This document shows, in pieces, positions 63,564 to 64,000 of a stretch of 64,000 bases of DNA; within the stretch, counting starts at the first letter, position 1, and each line of letters starts with the position of its first letter. The stretch is from Heterostelium multicystogenum (lineage: Eukaryota > Evosea > Eumycetozoa > Acytosteliales > Acytosteliaceae). The notes beneath the pieces are model-generated. The model was not told where the DNA came from, did no database searches, and worked only from the letters and a program-made list of their open reading frames with translations. Both the position numbers and the translations under genes were made by a program. The stretch is taken from NCBI GenBank assembly GCA_003667245.1, contig RCNN01000001.1, positions 186,001-250,000 on the forward strand, read 5' to 3'.

Positions 63564-64000
63564 TTAGGCATCGCAAGGATTTAAAAGATTTGTAATGTCA
63601 AATCTCTTGGTTTGTGCTTGAGGAGTCATGTTCTCACGTTTTACAGTTTTTGAATAGTGGAGACCACAGGCGTTGCAAAGTGATTTGCGACCATCTGGTC
63701 CTCTACGCCACTCCGGAGTGTCATTGGTGCCACAATGTCTACAAAACAATGTTGTATGGTTCTTTCTACGTTTGGAAGGTCTTTCTTCCTTGGGGATTTT
63801 GCATGCATGATACTGACGAGGTCTAAGAAGAGGTGGCAATTGTATTTGTCCCTCACTAAATAAGAGGATTAGTTTAAGTCTTTAAATAAATAATATATTG
63901 AGCTATGTCGTGACTTACATAATTAAATCTTTCAGTATTGTCGATTGATAGGTCAGAGTTTGGAACACTTCCTGCACTTTCGGATGCTACTCTGTCCATT
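63564..64000 (-). CDS. GATA-type zinc-finger transcription factor (partial, runs to window edge)
   Basis: The last exon, 63855-63564, carries one GATA finger: [24 protein letters not shown], that is C-x2-C-x17/18-C-x2-C, followed by a basic HYSKTVKRE tail. It is preceded by a helical [20 protein letters not shown] segment. The intron is 63918 to 63856. The upstream exon reads off the window edge; frame [12 protein letters not shown] fits the splice phase better than the ATG frame at 63999, so one base may be wrong there. The finger lies near the C-terminus, with only about 22 residues after it. It would bind WGATAR-type DNA sites and regulate transcription; the target genes are unknown. Confidence 0.88.

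Overview
The window looks like nuclear DNA of a social amoeba (Dictyostelia). Intergenic DNA is very AT-rich. Most introns are short (about 60 to 90 bases) and AT-rich with GTAAGT/GTATGT-type donors. Coding regions carry poly-Asn, poly-Gln and poly-Ser tracts, genes lie close together on both strands, and retroelements sit beside tRNA genes. Coding GC is moderate, less extreme than I would expect of D. discoideum, so another dictyostelid genus is likelier (inference).

Layout: 1-3.8 kb, 3' end of an acyl-CoA dehydrogenase and a glomulin/ALF4-like gene. 3.8-6.2 kb, gene-free DNA with degenerate repeats, a tRNA-Asn(GTT), and a reverse-transcriptase remnant just 3' of it. 6.7-11.5 kb, a small membrane protein and an IGHMBP2 (SMUBP2) helicase with R3H and AN1 zinc finger, five exons. 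11.9-16.8 kb, a 4.9-kb Ty3/gypsy chromovirus (Skipper-like) with identical 168-bp LTRs, zinc-knuckle Gag and a chromodomain Pol, lying just 3' of a tRNA-Phe(GAA). 17.2-26.7 kb, ELP3, a multi-pass membrane protein, malonyl-CoA decarboxylase and a DDX3/Ded1 DEAD-box helicase. 28.6-39.4 kb, a secreted Cys-rich protein, cyclophilin PPIL3, NDUFA1 (complex I), a GNAT acetyltransferase, an MFS transporter, a calcineurin-type phosphatase, PRKRIP1 and a CAMK-type kinase. 41.7-47.4 kb, a small unknown protein, an Hv1-type proton channel, NIT1 and an ankyrin-like repeat protein. 47.9-64 kb, a possible ATRIP-like Gln-rich protein, a type I membrane protein, a secreted phospholipase D-like protein, a Myb factor, an unknown basic protein, a secreted AprA-like/PhoPQ-activated-type protein and a GATA zinc-finger protein at the edge.

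These genes do not form an operon or pathway; they are mostly independent housekeeping and accessory loci. The most interesting biology is the tRNA-linked retroelement landscape: the chromovirus has gag and pol in the same frame separated by one UGA, which suggests stop-codon readthrough.

A major caution for any reader: many single-copy genes show single-base frame shifts, often at short homopolymers, with conserved protein on both sides (six in ELP3; others in DDX3, PPIL3, GNAT, NDUFA1, NIT1, MCD, kinase, Hv1 and more). I read these as consensus errors of a draft assembly, not as decayed genes. Exon edges were read by eye and are approximate wherever a shift is noted.
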